From the NCBI GenBank assembly GCA_051967755.1, contig JBQDYD010000001.1:499514-563513 (forward strand): a stretch of DNA of 64,000 bases, read 5' to 3'. This stretch comes from UBA1672 sp051967755. Its GTDB lineage: Bacteria > Pseudomonadota > Alphaproteobacteria > Micavibrionales > Micavibrionaceae. Of this stretch, positions 44,325-53,556 are shown piece after piece (the first letter of the stretch is position 1; the number at the start of each line of letters is the position of its first letter). The translations under genes were made by a program, and so were the position numbers. The notes under the pieces are model-generated. The model searched no databases and was not told where the DNA came from. It saw only the letters and a program-made list of their open reading frames with translations.

Positions 44325-46238
44325 CTATAAGAACCATGGCGCGACTGAATCGGCGCTTATTAGACTCATATCGTTTACATCTTCAAGGTGTGAAAACTCT
44401 TTCATAAATTTCGCAATCAGCCTTGAATATAGAATTGAAATTGGTTGAGCCTTTGAATTAAACCCACGCCAATTCGCGCCAGTAAGATTTAAAATGTCCT
44501 GAAGGCATTCTTTTTTCGTTGCCCATTCTTCCTGCGACTCAATGAAATCAATATACAGTGGTTCTGATACACGCTTGTGAAGCACCTCTTTTCCATGCTG
44601 CAAGCCCTCAGCCCAAACCAAAAATTCATTTCTTGAAAGCTGAATGTAAGAGCTTTCGTATGGAACACAAGTATTGTGATCACTAAAGCCAAGGAATTTA
44701 TGTTTCGTATTGATACGAATGACTATTACTTCAAACTCATCACCCGCTCTAATTTCGGCGACGACAGCCTTAATCACCGCAATTTCTTTTCTGCTAATTT
44801 TATAAGGAAGATGAAGCACAAGTGATTTGTACTGATCGCCAAGCTCGCCAGACAAAACGTGATTTAGGTTGGTTCGCAAATTATCGAGATACGTCGTCTC
44901 ATTATTTGAAGAAGAAAGTGGTTTGATGTATCTAAAATCACCACTTGAATCCAGACAAACCGTATAGGCCGTGTACCGAGTCACTGTATCTTCCAATCTT
45001 TCCTGAACACTACCAATACCAAAGATAAGGCAGTTGCTTTTTGCTGGCTGGACAAGCCACGGTGCCCCACCCAGTTTGCTGAAAACTTGCAAACCGATGT
45101 TAGAAACAGACCATTTTAATTGATCCTTTCTAAAAAAGGTGTCTTCGGTAACCACTTGGCAATAAGCATTAGTCTTAAGCGCCATCATCTTAATGTGACC
45201 GTATGCATCGAATGAAGCCTCAACCCCTTTGAAACCTTTTGGAAGAACTGCGACAAGCATTATCTTGTCAGTAGGATACGATTCTTTAAGTTGGCAGACA
45301 CGTTCTTCAATGTCCTGTATGGCGGTCGCATCAAAAGTATTGACCAAGTGGTGTTCAACAATGTCCTTATTGATCGGCACTGAGAACATTTTATCTAGCC
45401 CTGAAAACTGACCGGGAAAAAGCTTCCCAACCAAACCAAGGTATATATCCCTCGCCAGCGATCTAGTTCTTTCAGTAAAGAGAAAAAGGTAACGAACGTT
45501 ATCGTTCATATGCCGATATGGGCCATTAGCTCTGATACCCATAAATTGGGATTTCGCTTTATTTCCGTTTCCGACAAGGTAAGTCTTAACGTCAAGCTGT
45601 TTGGCGGGTAGGTTTGAAAACTCAGGCTTCACTTCCAGCCCCGAGCCAGAAAGTAATGGGTATAGTTGATTATTTATGAACGCTTCAATGACCGATTTTT
45701 TATCTTTATAAAAATAGATATTCGGCTTTCCAGAGCTATCTAACGAGAAACTTCTAATCTGTGTTTGTCTGTTAAACGGCTCACCTTCTTTAAGTGAGAA
45801 TTTGTGCTCAACGACAAACCCAAATTGCTTTATTTCTTTCAAATAATAAGGCTTAACAATGATTTCGGTGCTACCGTCGTCGAACCTCTCCGTTACAAAG
45901 CGAACCTCTTTCATTCTGATTGCTTTTTCGGGAGTAAAGTAATCCAACTGATTGCCGTCAACATTCAAGCTATCAAGAAATTCTTGATAAATAAGATGGA
46001 CTGTTAAAACAGAATTCAAAGTATACTCGTACTTGTACGCTTCATAGCCTTCCTGATTGATAACGGATACATCAAACAGTTCCCATTCATGGTCGCCATC
46101 TTGCCGAGGAAGATTTACGCGGAAATCGTCACCTGCTTTAGACTGGGAGCTGTCATCAACAAGTTTCCTGTAGATCGTTTTCACTCGATTCTGATCGCTC
46201 AGAGGAACGAAATTTAAAGCGATATCAGACATACTCAT
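44325..46238 (-). CDS. Catalytically inactive prokaryotic Argonaute with APAZ-like N-terminal half
   Basis: A 637-aa protein. Residues about 250-637 read as MID-PIWI: FLFTE..YLGLVGKLFPG, AYCQVVTEDTF (MID), SNIGLQVFSKLGGAPWLV (378-396), GANWRGF (587-593) and the C-terminal APWFL. The catalytic DEDX tetrad is broken: FGIGS replaces the usual GIDv (406-410) and LHLPYK the usual HRDG (475-480). Residues about 105-235 (IIVKPYYLKEIKQFGFVVEHKF, then SFSLDSSGKPNIYFYKDK, kept here in separate blocks) look like the APAZ domain of short Argonaute partners. A long-B Argonaute with a degenerate PAZ is the alternative. It is first in the operon with Sir2, 97 bases after hsdM on the same strand. GAGAGGG precedes the ATG. 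Confidence 0.8.
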   Translation of the reverse strand: MSMSDIALNFVPLSDQNRVKTIYRKLVDDSSQSKAGDDFRVNLPRQDGDHEWELFDVSVINQEGYEAYKYEYTLNSVLTVHLIYQEFLDSLNVDGNQLDYFTPEKAIRMKEVRFVTERFDDGSTEIIVKPYYLKEIKQFGFVVEHKFSLKEGEPFNRQTQIRSFSLDSSGKPNIYFYKDKKSVIEAFINNQLYPLLSGSGLEVKPEFSNLPAKQLDVKTYLVGNGNKAKSQFMGIRANGPYRHMNDNVRYLFLFTERTRSLARDIYLGLVGKLFPGQFSGLDKMFSVPINKDIVEHHLVNTFDATAIQDIEERVCQLKESYPTDKIMLVAVLPKGFKGVEASFDAYGHIKMMALKTNAYCQVVTEDTFFRKDQLKWSVSNIGLQVFSKLGGAPWLVQPAKSNCLIFGIGSVQERLEDTVTRYTAYTVCLDSSGDFRYIKPLSSSNNETTYLDNLRTNLNHVLSGELGDQYKSLVLHLPYKISRKEIAVIKAVVAEIRAGDEFEVIVIRINTKHKFLGFSDHNTCVPYESSYIQLSRNEFLVWAEGLQHGKEVLHKRVSEPLYIDFIESQEEWATKKECLQDILNLTGANWRGFNSKAQPISILYSRLIAKFMKEFSHLEDVNDMSLISADSVAPWFL

Positions 46239-46335
46239 TTGATCAAACCCTCTCTAATCCACATGCTTAAATGCCCTCGAAGCATTCGTTTTCTTGTTAT
46301 TTTAAGCAGATTTTTCAGCATTATTTTCTAGTCGT

Positions 46336-47970
46336 TTATTTACTTTTCCCCATCGGCAATAGAGGCAATCCCAATTCTTCTAAAAACTTATTATGTTTGT
46401 TCGTAGAGGCGACAATGCTTTTCTCTAAGCTGATCAGTTGATCATTAACAACCTTTAAATCGACCTTCTCTTCTGGCTTAGCGGTACTCACATATCTTGA
46501 GATATTCAGGTTAAAATCGTTCTTCTCGATTTCTTCCATTGAGACGCGGCGAGCGTAGCGCTCCTCTTCCTTACGGAATTGGTAGGTATCGATAATCTTA
46601 TGGATATGTTCTGGCAACAATCGGTTTTGGCGTTTTCCTTTTTCAAAATGCTCTTCATCACTGGCGTTAATGAAAAGAACATCATCGGGCTTTTTGCACT
46701 TTTTCAACACAAGAATACAGACGGGAATACCAGTTGAGAAAAACAGGTTGGCAGGTAGGCCGATCACCGTATCGATATTATTGTCTTTTAAAAGTTTGGT
46801 GCGAATACGGGCTTCTGCACCGCCACGGAACAAAACACCATGAGGCAAAATGATTGCCATAGTGCCTTCATCACCCAAGAAATGAAAACCATGCAGTAAA
46901 AAGGCAAAGTCTGCCGCTGATTTAGGTGCTAGACCGTGACTCTTAAAGCGGAAGTCTTCGCCTAGCGCCTCTGTTGGCTCCCACCGATAGCTAAATGGCG
47001 GGTTAGCAACAACGGCATCACATTGTAGTTTTTTAGCGGGATTCATTTCATTGAGCACATCCCAGTCATTCAGTAATGAATCCCCGTGATGGATTTCAAA
47101 TTCAGAGTCTTTAATCCCGTGAAGAAGCATGTTCATGCGCGCAAGGTTATAGGTGGTGATATTCTTTTCTTGCCCGTAAATTCGGCCTACATTGCCACCA
47201 GCGTCTTTTAGCTTGTTACGTACATTCAACAAGAGCGAGCCAGAACCGCATGCGAAATCCAATACGTTATTGAGCTTTTTCTTCTTGCCTGTTGCAGGTT
47301 CCTGACTATCCAGCGTTACAATCTCAGACAATATGGTCGAGATTTGTTGAGGTGTATAAAACTCACCAGCCTTCTTACCTGAGCCCGCCGCGAACTGGCC
47401 GATCAAATACTCATAAGCATCACCTAGGGTATCGCTGTCCGTTGAAAACCCAGAAATCCCTTCGGCGATCTTGGTGATGATGCTGCAAAGCTTGGCATTG
47501 CGAAGACTGTAGTTTTTTCCCAGCTTTTCTGAGTCAAGATTAATCTCTGAGAACAAACCCTGAAAGCTGTTTTCAAAGGATTTGTTTTCGATGTATTTAA
47601 AGCCCTGCTGCAAGGTAAGCAGTAAATCATCGTGCTGCGTTCTGGCAAGCTCTGCGATACTGCTCCATAAATGCGCAGGCTCAATCACATAATGCACTTT
47701 ACGGCGCATTTGTTTTTCAAAGGCAGGAACGTCTTCTGCATTTTTTTCGTACCATGCAGTTAACGGCGCACGTTTATCATCATCGTCGAGCGTTGGGTAA
47801 TCCGATCCAAGTTCTTTTTTTGCTGCGGCCTCGTAATTGTCAGACAGATAGCGCAAGAACAGGAAGGACAGCATGTAATCGCGAAAATCATCCGCGTTCA
47901 TCGCGCCACGCAAATTGTCGGCAATCCCCCAAAGTGTGCTACCTAGTTTATTTAAATCTTGTTCGGTCAT
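46336..47970 (-). CDS. hsdM: Type I restriction-modification methyltransferase subunit
   Basis: About 544 residues of HsdM. The N-terminal HsdM helical domain (LWGIADNLRGAMNADDFRDY) is followed by the N6-adenine methyltransferase core: GEFYTPQQI, the AdoMet site DFACGSGSLLL and the catalytic VVANPPFSYRW (NPPF). ATG 47970 (MTEQDLNK) is preferred over a GTG 9 bases upstream because AGGTGAGAG serves as its ribosome site. It is last of the four hsd-locus genes. Confidence 0.96.
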   Translation of the reverse strand: MTEQDLNKLGSTLWGIADNLRGAMNADDFRDYMLSFLFLRYLSDNYEAAAKKELGSDYPTLDDDDKRAPLTAWYEKNAEDVPAFEKQMRRKVHYVIEPAHLWSSIAELARTQHDDLLLTLQQGFKYIENKSFENSFQGLFSEINLDSEKLGKNYSLRNAKLCSIITKIAEGISGFSTDSDTLGDAYEYLIGQFAAGSGKKAGEFYTPQQISTILSEIVTLDSQEPATGKKKKLNNVLDFACGSGSLLLNVRNKLKDAGGNVGRIYGQEKNITTYNLARMNMLLHGIKDSEFEIHHGDSLLNDWDVLNEMNPAKKLQCDAVVANPPFSYRWEPTEALGEDFRFKSHGLAPKSAADFAFLLHGFHFLGDEGTMAIILPHGVLFRGGAEARIRTKLLKDNNIDTVIGLPANLFFSTGIPVCILVLKKCKKPDDVLFINASDEEHFEKGKRQNRLLPEHIHKIIDTYQFRKEEERYARRVSMEEIEKNDFNLNISRYVSTAKPEEKVDLKVVNDQLISLEKSIVASTNKHNKFLEELGLPLLPMGKSK

Positions 47971-47979
47971 ATCTCTCAC

Positions 47980-49044
47980 CTAAAATAAAAATTCGTACTT
48001 CCCGATGAGCTTCCCAAAGACTTCATTGAAGTATCGCTCTTCCGCCTCATTCATCAGTTCTGTTTGGCTGTAATAAACGTTTTTATGGGAATGAGTATTT
48101 ATTACGTTTACTACATCATCGACATTCTCAACACCGATTTTGCTCAGTGTGTGTCCGGTTCTTCCTGTTCCCAAGAAGGATGCAACGTTCTCTAAAAGCT
48201 GTCTTAATAATGCAAAATGGTAGGTATATAGTTGATCTTTCCTAACCTCATCCAAAACTTGCAATAGGTGCAAATGATAAAGAAAAACATTACGTTTTAG
48301 AGGCTCAAGCATTACTTCATCTCCTGCCCTTTTCAATATTTGTACTGAGGTAAGATTTTTATAGCGCCCACTTTTTTCGCCTTTAGTCAGCCGATTCACC
48401 AAGTTCGAAAACAACCCAATATGGTGTGTAGTAATAATTATCCGTTTTTTCTGGTAATGGCTTTCAATTTGCTGAAATAAAGTGTCAGCAGTAGTGAAAA
48501 TATTGTGCTCATCAAGGCTCGAAACTGGGTCATCAATGAAAATATGAGAGTCCTGCTTATTCGCCCAACCATCGATATCTAAGAGGGCAAGATAAAAACA
48601 CCATACAAAAATACGTTCTTCACCACGAGAAACTTTAATCGGTGTGTCTTCTTCACCCTCAATATAAAATGTAACTGACTCAATGCCTTTTTCCAGATCA
48701 TCATAGGCGTTGAAGCGAAAGCGATATCTAGGGTTATAAAGTGACAATTTTTCCATCATTGCCTGTTCATCTTCGTAAAGAAAGCTATGAAACTGATTCA
48801 GGCTACTCGGTAATATATTGAGCTTTATATCTGCTCCGTCATTTTCCTCATCATTTTCCCAAACAAATAAGTCTTCGCTATAGGCATTGTAATAAACACC
48901 AGCATGTTGACCCTCGTTGGCGTCTTTAGTCGCATTCTTATATGCAACAGATAACTGCGTTTTACCCGAACCATTAAATGCATAGATAAGAATAATATTC
49001 TCATCCATTTCAAGCAGCTGGTTTGCTATTACCTCTAAAGTCAT
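47980..49044 (-). CDS. PrrC-like ABC-ATPase anticodon nuclease
   Basis: A 354-aa protein between hsdS and hsdM. The ABC-type ATPase half has Walker A FNGSGKTQ (24-30), signature SRGEER (139-144), Walker B IFIDDPVSSLDEHN (168-181) and H-loop TTHH (205-208). The C-terminal domain has R281-x3-E285 (LLRQLLENV) and His at 318 and 320. EcoPrrC uses Arg320, Glu324 and His356, so spacing Arg-Glu is identical and Glu-His is 33 here versus 32. PrrC is silenced by its type I partner and cuts tRNA-Lys when restriction is inhibited. At 354 aa it is slightly shorter than PrrC (396) and has no zinc-hook, so it is not RloC. It overlaps hsdS by 4 bases. Confidence 0.7.
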   Translation of the reverse strand: MTLEVIANQLLEMDENIILIYAFNGSGKTQLSVAYKNATKDANEGQHAGVYYNAYSEDLFVWENDEENDGADIKLNILPSSLNQFHSFLYEDEQAMMEKLSLYNPRYRFRFNAYDDLEKGIESVTFYIEGEEDTPIKVSRGEERIFVWCFYLALLDIDGWANKQDSHIFIDDPVSSLDEHNIFTTADTLFQQIESHYQKKRIIITTHHIGLFSNLVNRLTKGEKSGRYKNLTSVQILKRAGDEVMLEPLKRNVFLYHLHLLQVLDEVRKDQLYTYHFALLRQLLENVASFLGTGRTGHTLSKIGVENVDDVVNVINTHSHKNVYYSQTELMNEAEERYFNEVFGKLIGKYEFLF

Positions 49045-50228
49045 TGCGTCTCACCTACTGCGGGGAACAACCTCTGCATCAAGCCTTTTTTATGGGCTTT
49101 TAGCACTTCAATCTGAAGCTCTTGTGCCGTGATCACTTCGTCAATCGAAGATAGACAATCGGCAATCTTTTGTTGTTCGCCTTTCTCAGGAGGAACAATC
49201 AAAACTGAAGAAGAGAATAAGGTTTTGTTTATAATAGGCACGGCCTGCTTTCCAGCAAGCTCTGCTATCTCAGATGAGTGAAAATCTAAAGCGTAGTAGA
49301 CGAAACTATTTTCATATTCATCAAACGGGATGATCACGTTAATTTGTTGATTTGTGGCACATTCATAGGCGTTTTGCGCCACTTTTCCAATAGTCGACCC
49401 AATACACACAAAAAGTATGCTGTGAGCGGGTATTTTGCGTGCAATATCTAACCCTTCGCTTGAGAGTGTTTTTGATGTTTTAGATACAAATCGTCGTTCT
49501 GATATGTCGGCAGGTGATGCAAACATAATATTTCCGCCATAGTAATCCCTATTAGAAGTATTAGGAGTATTGCCAGTCACAACTTCACCGATCTCACCTA
49601 TTGACTTCGCCGCCCAATTCCCAGCGTTTTCAAACTCAGGAAAGCGCAGCGCGGGTACGGTTTCACCGTCGGCGGGGAAGAGGTTTTGCATTAATCCCTT
49701 TTTATAGGATTGCAGCGCTTGGTGCTTTTGGGTATGTGCAACGATCAGTTCATCGAGAGAAGACAGGCAATCGGCTATTTTTTGTTGTTCATCTATACTT
49801 GGTACTGCAACTTCAATTTTTTCTATGTTTGCTTTAGATAAGCTGGGTACGCCCCCAGCTTCATTTTGGCTACGCCAATCAATATTTTGAAAAACTAGAT
49901 AAATGAATTTTGGCAAGCAATTTTCGAAAGAATGCGTATAGAACAGTGTATCTACAGTCCAAAATTTCCCAGAGAGGAATATTGGTTTATCAATAGTTCC
50001 TTTTCTTCCAATACAAGCACTTTCACCATCATACAAGTAGTCGCTGACTGAGCGCATATAGCCACCTGAACCATAAACTGGAATATTTCCATCTTCTAAG
50101 TGCTTATGATCCTTTCCATTGCCAATTTTAAATAGCTTCTTCATTGGCTTCACAGTCCAAGCCGTAAGGTTCTCAAACTCAGGAAAACGCAACTCTGGCG
50201 CTAATTCTTTGTTTATATTCTTACTCAT
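49041..50228 (-). CDS. hsdS: Type I restriction-modification specificity subunit
   Basis: About 395 residues with two target recognition domains. Each is introduced by LRFPEFEN..W (about residues 12 and 200) and closed by EQQKIADCLSSLDE/EQQKIADCLSSIDE and a YKKGLMQNLFP/HKKGLMQRLFP helix, giving the internal pseudo-repeat typical of HsdS. The two domains differ, so the target is bipartite and not symmetrical. The ATG at 50228 overlaps the hsdR stop by 8 bases. Confidence 0.95.
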   Translation of the reverse strand: MSKNINKELAPELRFPEFENLTAWTVKPMKKLFKIGNGKDHKHLEDGNIPVYGSGGYMRSVSDYLYDGESACIGRKGTIDKPIFLSGKFWTVDTLFYTHSFENCLPKFIYLVFQNIDWRSQNEAGGVPSLSKANIEKIEVAVPSIDEQQKIADCLSSLDELIVAHTQKHQALQSYKKGLMQNLFPADGETVPALRFPEFENAGNWAAKSIGEIGEVVTGNTPNTSNRDYYGGNIMFASPADISERRFVSKTSKTLSSEGLDIARKIPAHSILFVCIGSTIGKVAQNAYECATNQQINVIIPFDEYENSFVYYALDFHSSEIAELAGKQAVPIINKTLFSSSVLIVPPEKGEQQKIADCLSSIDEVITAQELQIEVLKAHKKGLMQRLFPAVGETQ

Positions 50229-53200
50229 AAGCTGCCAACCCCGAAATCTCACGCCCTTGAGCAAGCTTATTAAGCAAAGGCACCAACTCTTCCATTAACG
50301 CTAACTCTGCCTTTGTTCGGGCTTTCCAGCCTAAATCTAGCGGTTCTAATAATTCGCTGAGCTGTTCGCCATCGAATATCATGCGATCCAAGATACGATC
50401 AACGAAACCTTGCAGAGCATCATGCTCAATGTTGTGATTATCTGCTATGGCGGCTAGCTCCTTCTCTGATTTTTCGGCTTTGAACTTTTGATATCCTTCT
50501 CGAATAGTTTTTTCATTCAGGCTTTGGTCGGTCGGCAGACTGTTGATGTAATCAACAATATCATCGCGCTCATCCATCAAATTGGCACTAGAGCTGATCA
50601 AGTCGATCAGTTGTTGGCGACTCATTTTGTGCTTGCTGGGTTTGTCGTCATCCGTAGATTTAGCGATTAAGCCCATGATGTAGTCATAATCAATCACGGC
50701 AGAAGCAAATAGCACCAGTTCAAATTCTAGTTGCTGTACCGGATCATCGGGGTCGTCACTTCCCTTCGCTTGCTGCGCCTTTAGGCGTTGCGCTGTCTCA
50801 AGATACATACCACGAAACCCGCGCAATTGTTCTTCGGGTAACAATGCACTGACACTTTCTACTTGCTCTTCATTCAGATCAGTATATTGATCAAGCTGAG
50901 TCTTTAAGCGCTGAACCTCTTTGAAACGGTTTATAAACTCACTTCTGGCAGCATCACCTTTGAGATTGTTTACATTCTCAGGGGTACAAGCCAGCCCTTG
51001 CGTGTCCATGAATTTCTGAAGATCGCTGACAGCGCTATCTAACTTTTCGATAACCTGTGGCGCAGGGTCAACCAACCAGATTTCTTTGGCACGGTCTTTA
51101 TCTTGTCCTGAAAAGCGAGCTATCGCGGTGTTAACGGCATCTTCCTGATAGCGAAAATCCAAGACATTGCCGTATGGTTTCGTATCGTTGAGCACACGGT
51201 TAGTGCGTGAAAAGGCTTGTATCAGACCGTGATACTTGAGGTTTTTATCTACATACAGAGTGTTAAGATATTTGGAATCAAAACCCGTCAGCAACATATC
51301 CACCACAATCACGATGTCGATTTTGTTTTTATATGAGTAATCTTTGTTAGTGTATTTCTGGTCTTTGATTCGTTGCTGCACGTCCTGATAATACGAGTCG
51401 AATTCGCTAATTGTATGGTTTGTATCATATTGCGCGTTGTAATCAGCAATGATCTGTTTAAGTGCCTTTTTCTTTTCTTCAGGGTCTTTTTTGTTGTCTT
51501 CTTTTTCAGTTACCAAATCCTCTTGTAACTGCTGTACATCTTTGTTGCCTTCGGCGGGCGGAGAAAATACACAAGCGATATTCAAGGGTTTATAACTATC
51601 ATCTTCAGCTAGCTTTGAGGCCTGCGCCTGTTTGAATAGTTCATAGTATTCAATAGCGTTGTTGATAGAGGCTGTAGCTAATACCGCGTTAAACCGCCTT
51701 TGGTTAGTCGCGGAATCGTGCTTTTTAAGTATTTCGCCAACAACGGATTCTGGCGATGGCAGCTTGGGTTTTGATTTCTTCTTTTTATCACTCGTATCGT
51801 CTTTTGGTTTCTCACCAAAGTAGTCGATATGGAAGCGAAGCACGTTGCGATCATCAATGGCATTAGTGATGGTATAGGCGTGCAGCTGCTTTTGGAAAAT
51901 ATCTTCGGTGGTTTTGTATGAGCCTATAGTTCCATCAATTTTCTTATAGGTAGCGTTATCCTCAAAGATCGGCGTACCCGTGAAGCCGAATAACTGTGCT
52001 TTAGGGAAAAAGGCCTTAATAGCCTGGTGGTTATCACCGAATTGAGAGCGATGACATTCATCAAATATGAAGACAATTCTTTGATCGCGTAGTGGCTCAA
52101 GGCGCTCTTTGTAAGTCTGTTTGCCGTTTTGCTTGTGTTGCTGATTGCGTTTACTATTTTCGTCTAGCGCAAGGCCAAGCTTTTGTATGGTGGTAACGAT
52201 GACTTTATCGGCGTAATCGTCCGATAACATGCGTCGAACCAAGGCTTCGGTATTAGTGTTTTCTTCAACACAACCTTCTTGAAACTTATTGAATTCCTCA
52301 CGGGTCTGGCGATCAAGGTCTTTACGGTCTACGACAAACAGGCATTTATCAATGTCAGGGTTGTCTTTCAATAAAGTGGAAGCCTTGAAAGATGTCAGCG
52401 TTTTACCGCTTCCTGTTGTGTGCCAAATATAACCATTGCCGCGATTTTGATGGATGCAATCGACAATCGCTTTTACCGCATAGATTTGGTACGGGCGCAT
52501 AATCATGAGCTTCTGCTCGCTGGCTACCAGCACCATATAGCGGCTGATCATTTGGCCTAAGGTACATTTGGCTAGGAAGTTATCTGCAAAATCGTCAAGA
52601 TGAGTGATCTTGGTATTGTCTTCTTTGGCAAGCTGATAAATTGGCAAAAAACGCTCATCAGCGTTAAAACTGAAGTGCTGATTGTGGTTGTTGGCAAAAT
52701 AGAGCGTGTTGTCGCGGTTACTGACGATGAAGAGCTGCATAAAACAGAGCAGCGTATTGGCATAGCCATTGCCCACGTCATTCTTGTATTCGACAATTTG
52801 CTCCATGGCACGGCGTGGTGTGAGGCCAAGCGTTTTCAGCTCTATCTGAACCACGGGAACGCCGTTTATTAGTAGAATAACGTCGTAGCGGTGATGGCTG
52901 TTGTCGGTGTTAATCCGTAATTGATTGATGACTTCGAATTCGTTTTTGCACCAGTCTTTGATATTGACCAAGGTGTATTGCAATGGAGTGCCATCTTCAC
53001 GCTGGAAGGTATTGCGTTCACGCAGGGTTTTAGCTGCGGCAAAAATATCTGAATTGACGATTTCATCGCGTAGACGAGCGAACTCAGAGTCAGTCAGCCG
53101 AACGTGGTTTAGGGTTTCAAACTTTTCGCGGAAATTCTGCTCAAGACTGGCCTTGTCGCGTATATCTTCGCGATAGGTATATTTAAGGTCTTGAAGCTTC

Positions 53201-53238
53201 GCAATTAAAGAATTTTCGATCTCTTGTTCTTTTGTCAT
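50221..53238 (-). CDS. hsdR: Type I restriction enzyme motor/nuclease subunit
   Basis: A 1005-aa HsdR. The N-terminal nuclease has RYDVILLINGVPVVQIELKT (PD-(D/E)XK: Asp and E-x-K). The SF2 translocase motor follows with WHTTGSGKTLTSF (motif I), FIFDECHRSQFG (motif II), GFTGTPIF (motif III), VDMLLTGFDSKYLNTLYVDK (motif V) and IQAFSRTNRV (motif VI), then a helical C-terminus. Length and motifs look intact, so the system may be active. It is the first gene of the locus, giving the order R-S-PrrC-like-M. Confidence 0.96.
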   Translation of the reverse strand: MTKEQEIENSLIAKLQDLKYTYREDIRDKASLEQNFREKFETLNHVRLTDSEFARLRDEIVNSDIFAAAKTLRERNTFQREDGTPLQYTLVNIKDWCKNEFEVINQLRINTDNSHHRYDVILLINGVPVVQIELKTLGLTPRRAMEQIVEYKNDVGNGYANTLLCFMQLFIVSNRDNTLYFANNHNQHFSFNADERFLPIYQLAKEDNTKITHLDDFADNFLAKCTLGQMISRYMVLVASEQKLMIMRPYQIYAVKAIVDCIHQNRGNGYIWHTTGSGKTLTSFKASTLLKDNPDIDKCLFVVDRKDLDRQTREEFNKFQEGCVEENTNTEALVRRMLSDDYADKVIVTTIQKLGLALDENSKRNQQHKQNGKQTYKERLEPLRDQRIVFIFDECHRSQFGDNHQAIKAFFPKAQLFGFTGTPIFEDNATYKKIDGTIGSYKTTEDIFQKQLHAYTITNAIDDRNVLRFHIDYFGEKPKDDTSDKKKKSKPKLPSPESVVGEILKKHDSATNQRRFNAVLATASINNAIEYYELFKQAQASKLAEDDSYKPLNIACVFSPPAEGNKDVQQLQEDLVTEKEDNKKDPEEKKKALKQIIADYNAQYDTNHTISEFDSYYQDVQQRIKDQKYTNKDYSYKNKIDIVIVVDMLLTGFDSKYLNTLYVDKNLKYHGLIQAFSRTNRVLNDTKPYGNVLDFRYQEDAVNTAIARFSGQDKDRAKEIWLVDPAPQVIEKLDSAVSDLQKFMDTQGLACTPENVNNLKGDAARSEFINRFKEVQRLKTQLDQYTDLNEEQVESVSALLPEEQLRGFRGMYLETAQRLKAQQAKGSDDPDDPVQQLEFELVLFASAVIDYDYIMGLIAKSTDDDKPSKHKMSRQQLIDLISSSANLMDERDDIVDYINSLPTDQSLNEKTIREGYQKFKAEKSEKELAAIADNHNIEHDALQGFVDRILDRMIFDGEQLSELLEPLDLGWKARTKAELALMEELVPLLNKLAQGREISGLAAYE

Positions 53239-53272
53239 GCATCTGCCTCAAAATTCATTCGAAAACCAAAAC

Positions 53273-53458
53273 TCATTTGTTCGCCTCTTTATTCTTCTTC
53301 TCTTCTATCCAGCGGTCTATATCCTCGGTCTTAAATCGCCAGCTTCCGCCAACCTTAAAACCGGGCAGCTTACCTTCTGCGGCTAGTTTGTAAGCCGTTT
53401 TCTCGGCGAGCTTTAGATATGCCGCCACCTCTTTCAAGGTCAATATTTGATCAGTCAT
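53273..53458 (-). CDS. AlpA/excisionase-type HTH protein
   Basis: A 61-aa MerR-superfamily winged helix: LTLKEVAAYLKLAEKTAYKLAAEGKLPGFKVGGSWRF is the standard signature, kept here as the core of the protein. ATG 53458 (MTDQILTL) is chosen; the 42 codons before it are not protein-like. Such proteins act as excisionases or as regulators of integrase expression. It stands just before hsdR on the same strand and could also regulate the defence block. Confidence 0.88.
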   Translation of the reverse strand: MTDQILTLKEVAAYLKLAEKTAYKLAAEGKLPGFKVGGSWRFKTEDIDRWIEEKKNKEANK

Positions 53459-53556
53459 AGCATTTTCTGCCCTCATAACTATAGGGGAGAATATGGGAAA
53501 ATAGAGGAATTCACAACCAAAGATATTTATGTTGGCGCAGTTATATACATACGCAT

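Noticed and set aside
43223..46238. Frameshifted Sir2-APAZ-Argonaute fusion
   Set aside because: Gene order is Argonaute then Sir2, each with its own start and stop and a 13-base gap, so a single ancestral frame in that order is not the simple explanation.
47980..49044. RloC
   Set aside because: At 354 residues it lacks the long coiled coil and zinc-hook of RloC; the PrrC-like layout fits better.
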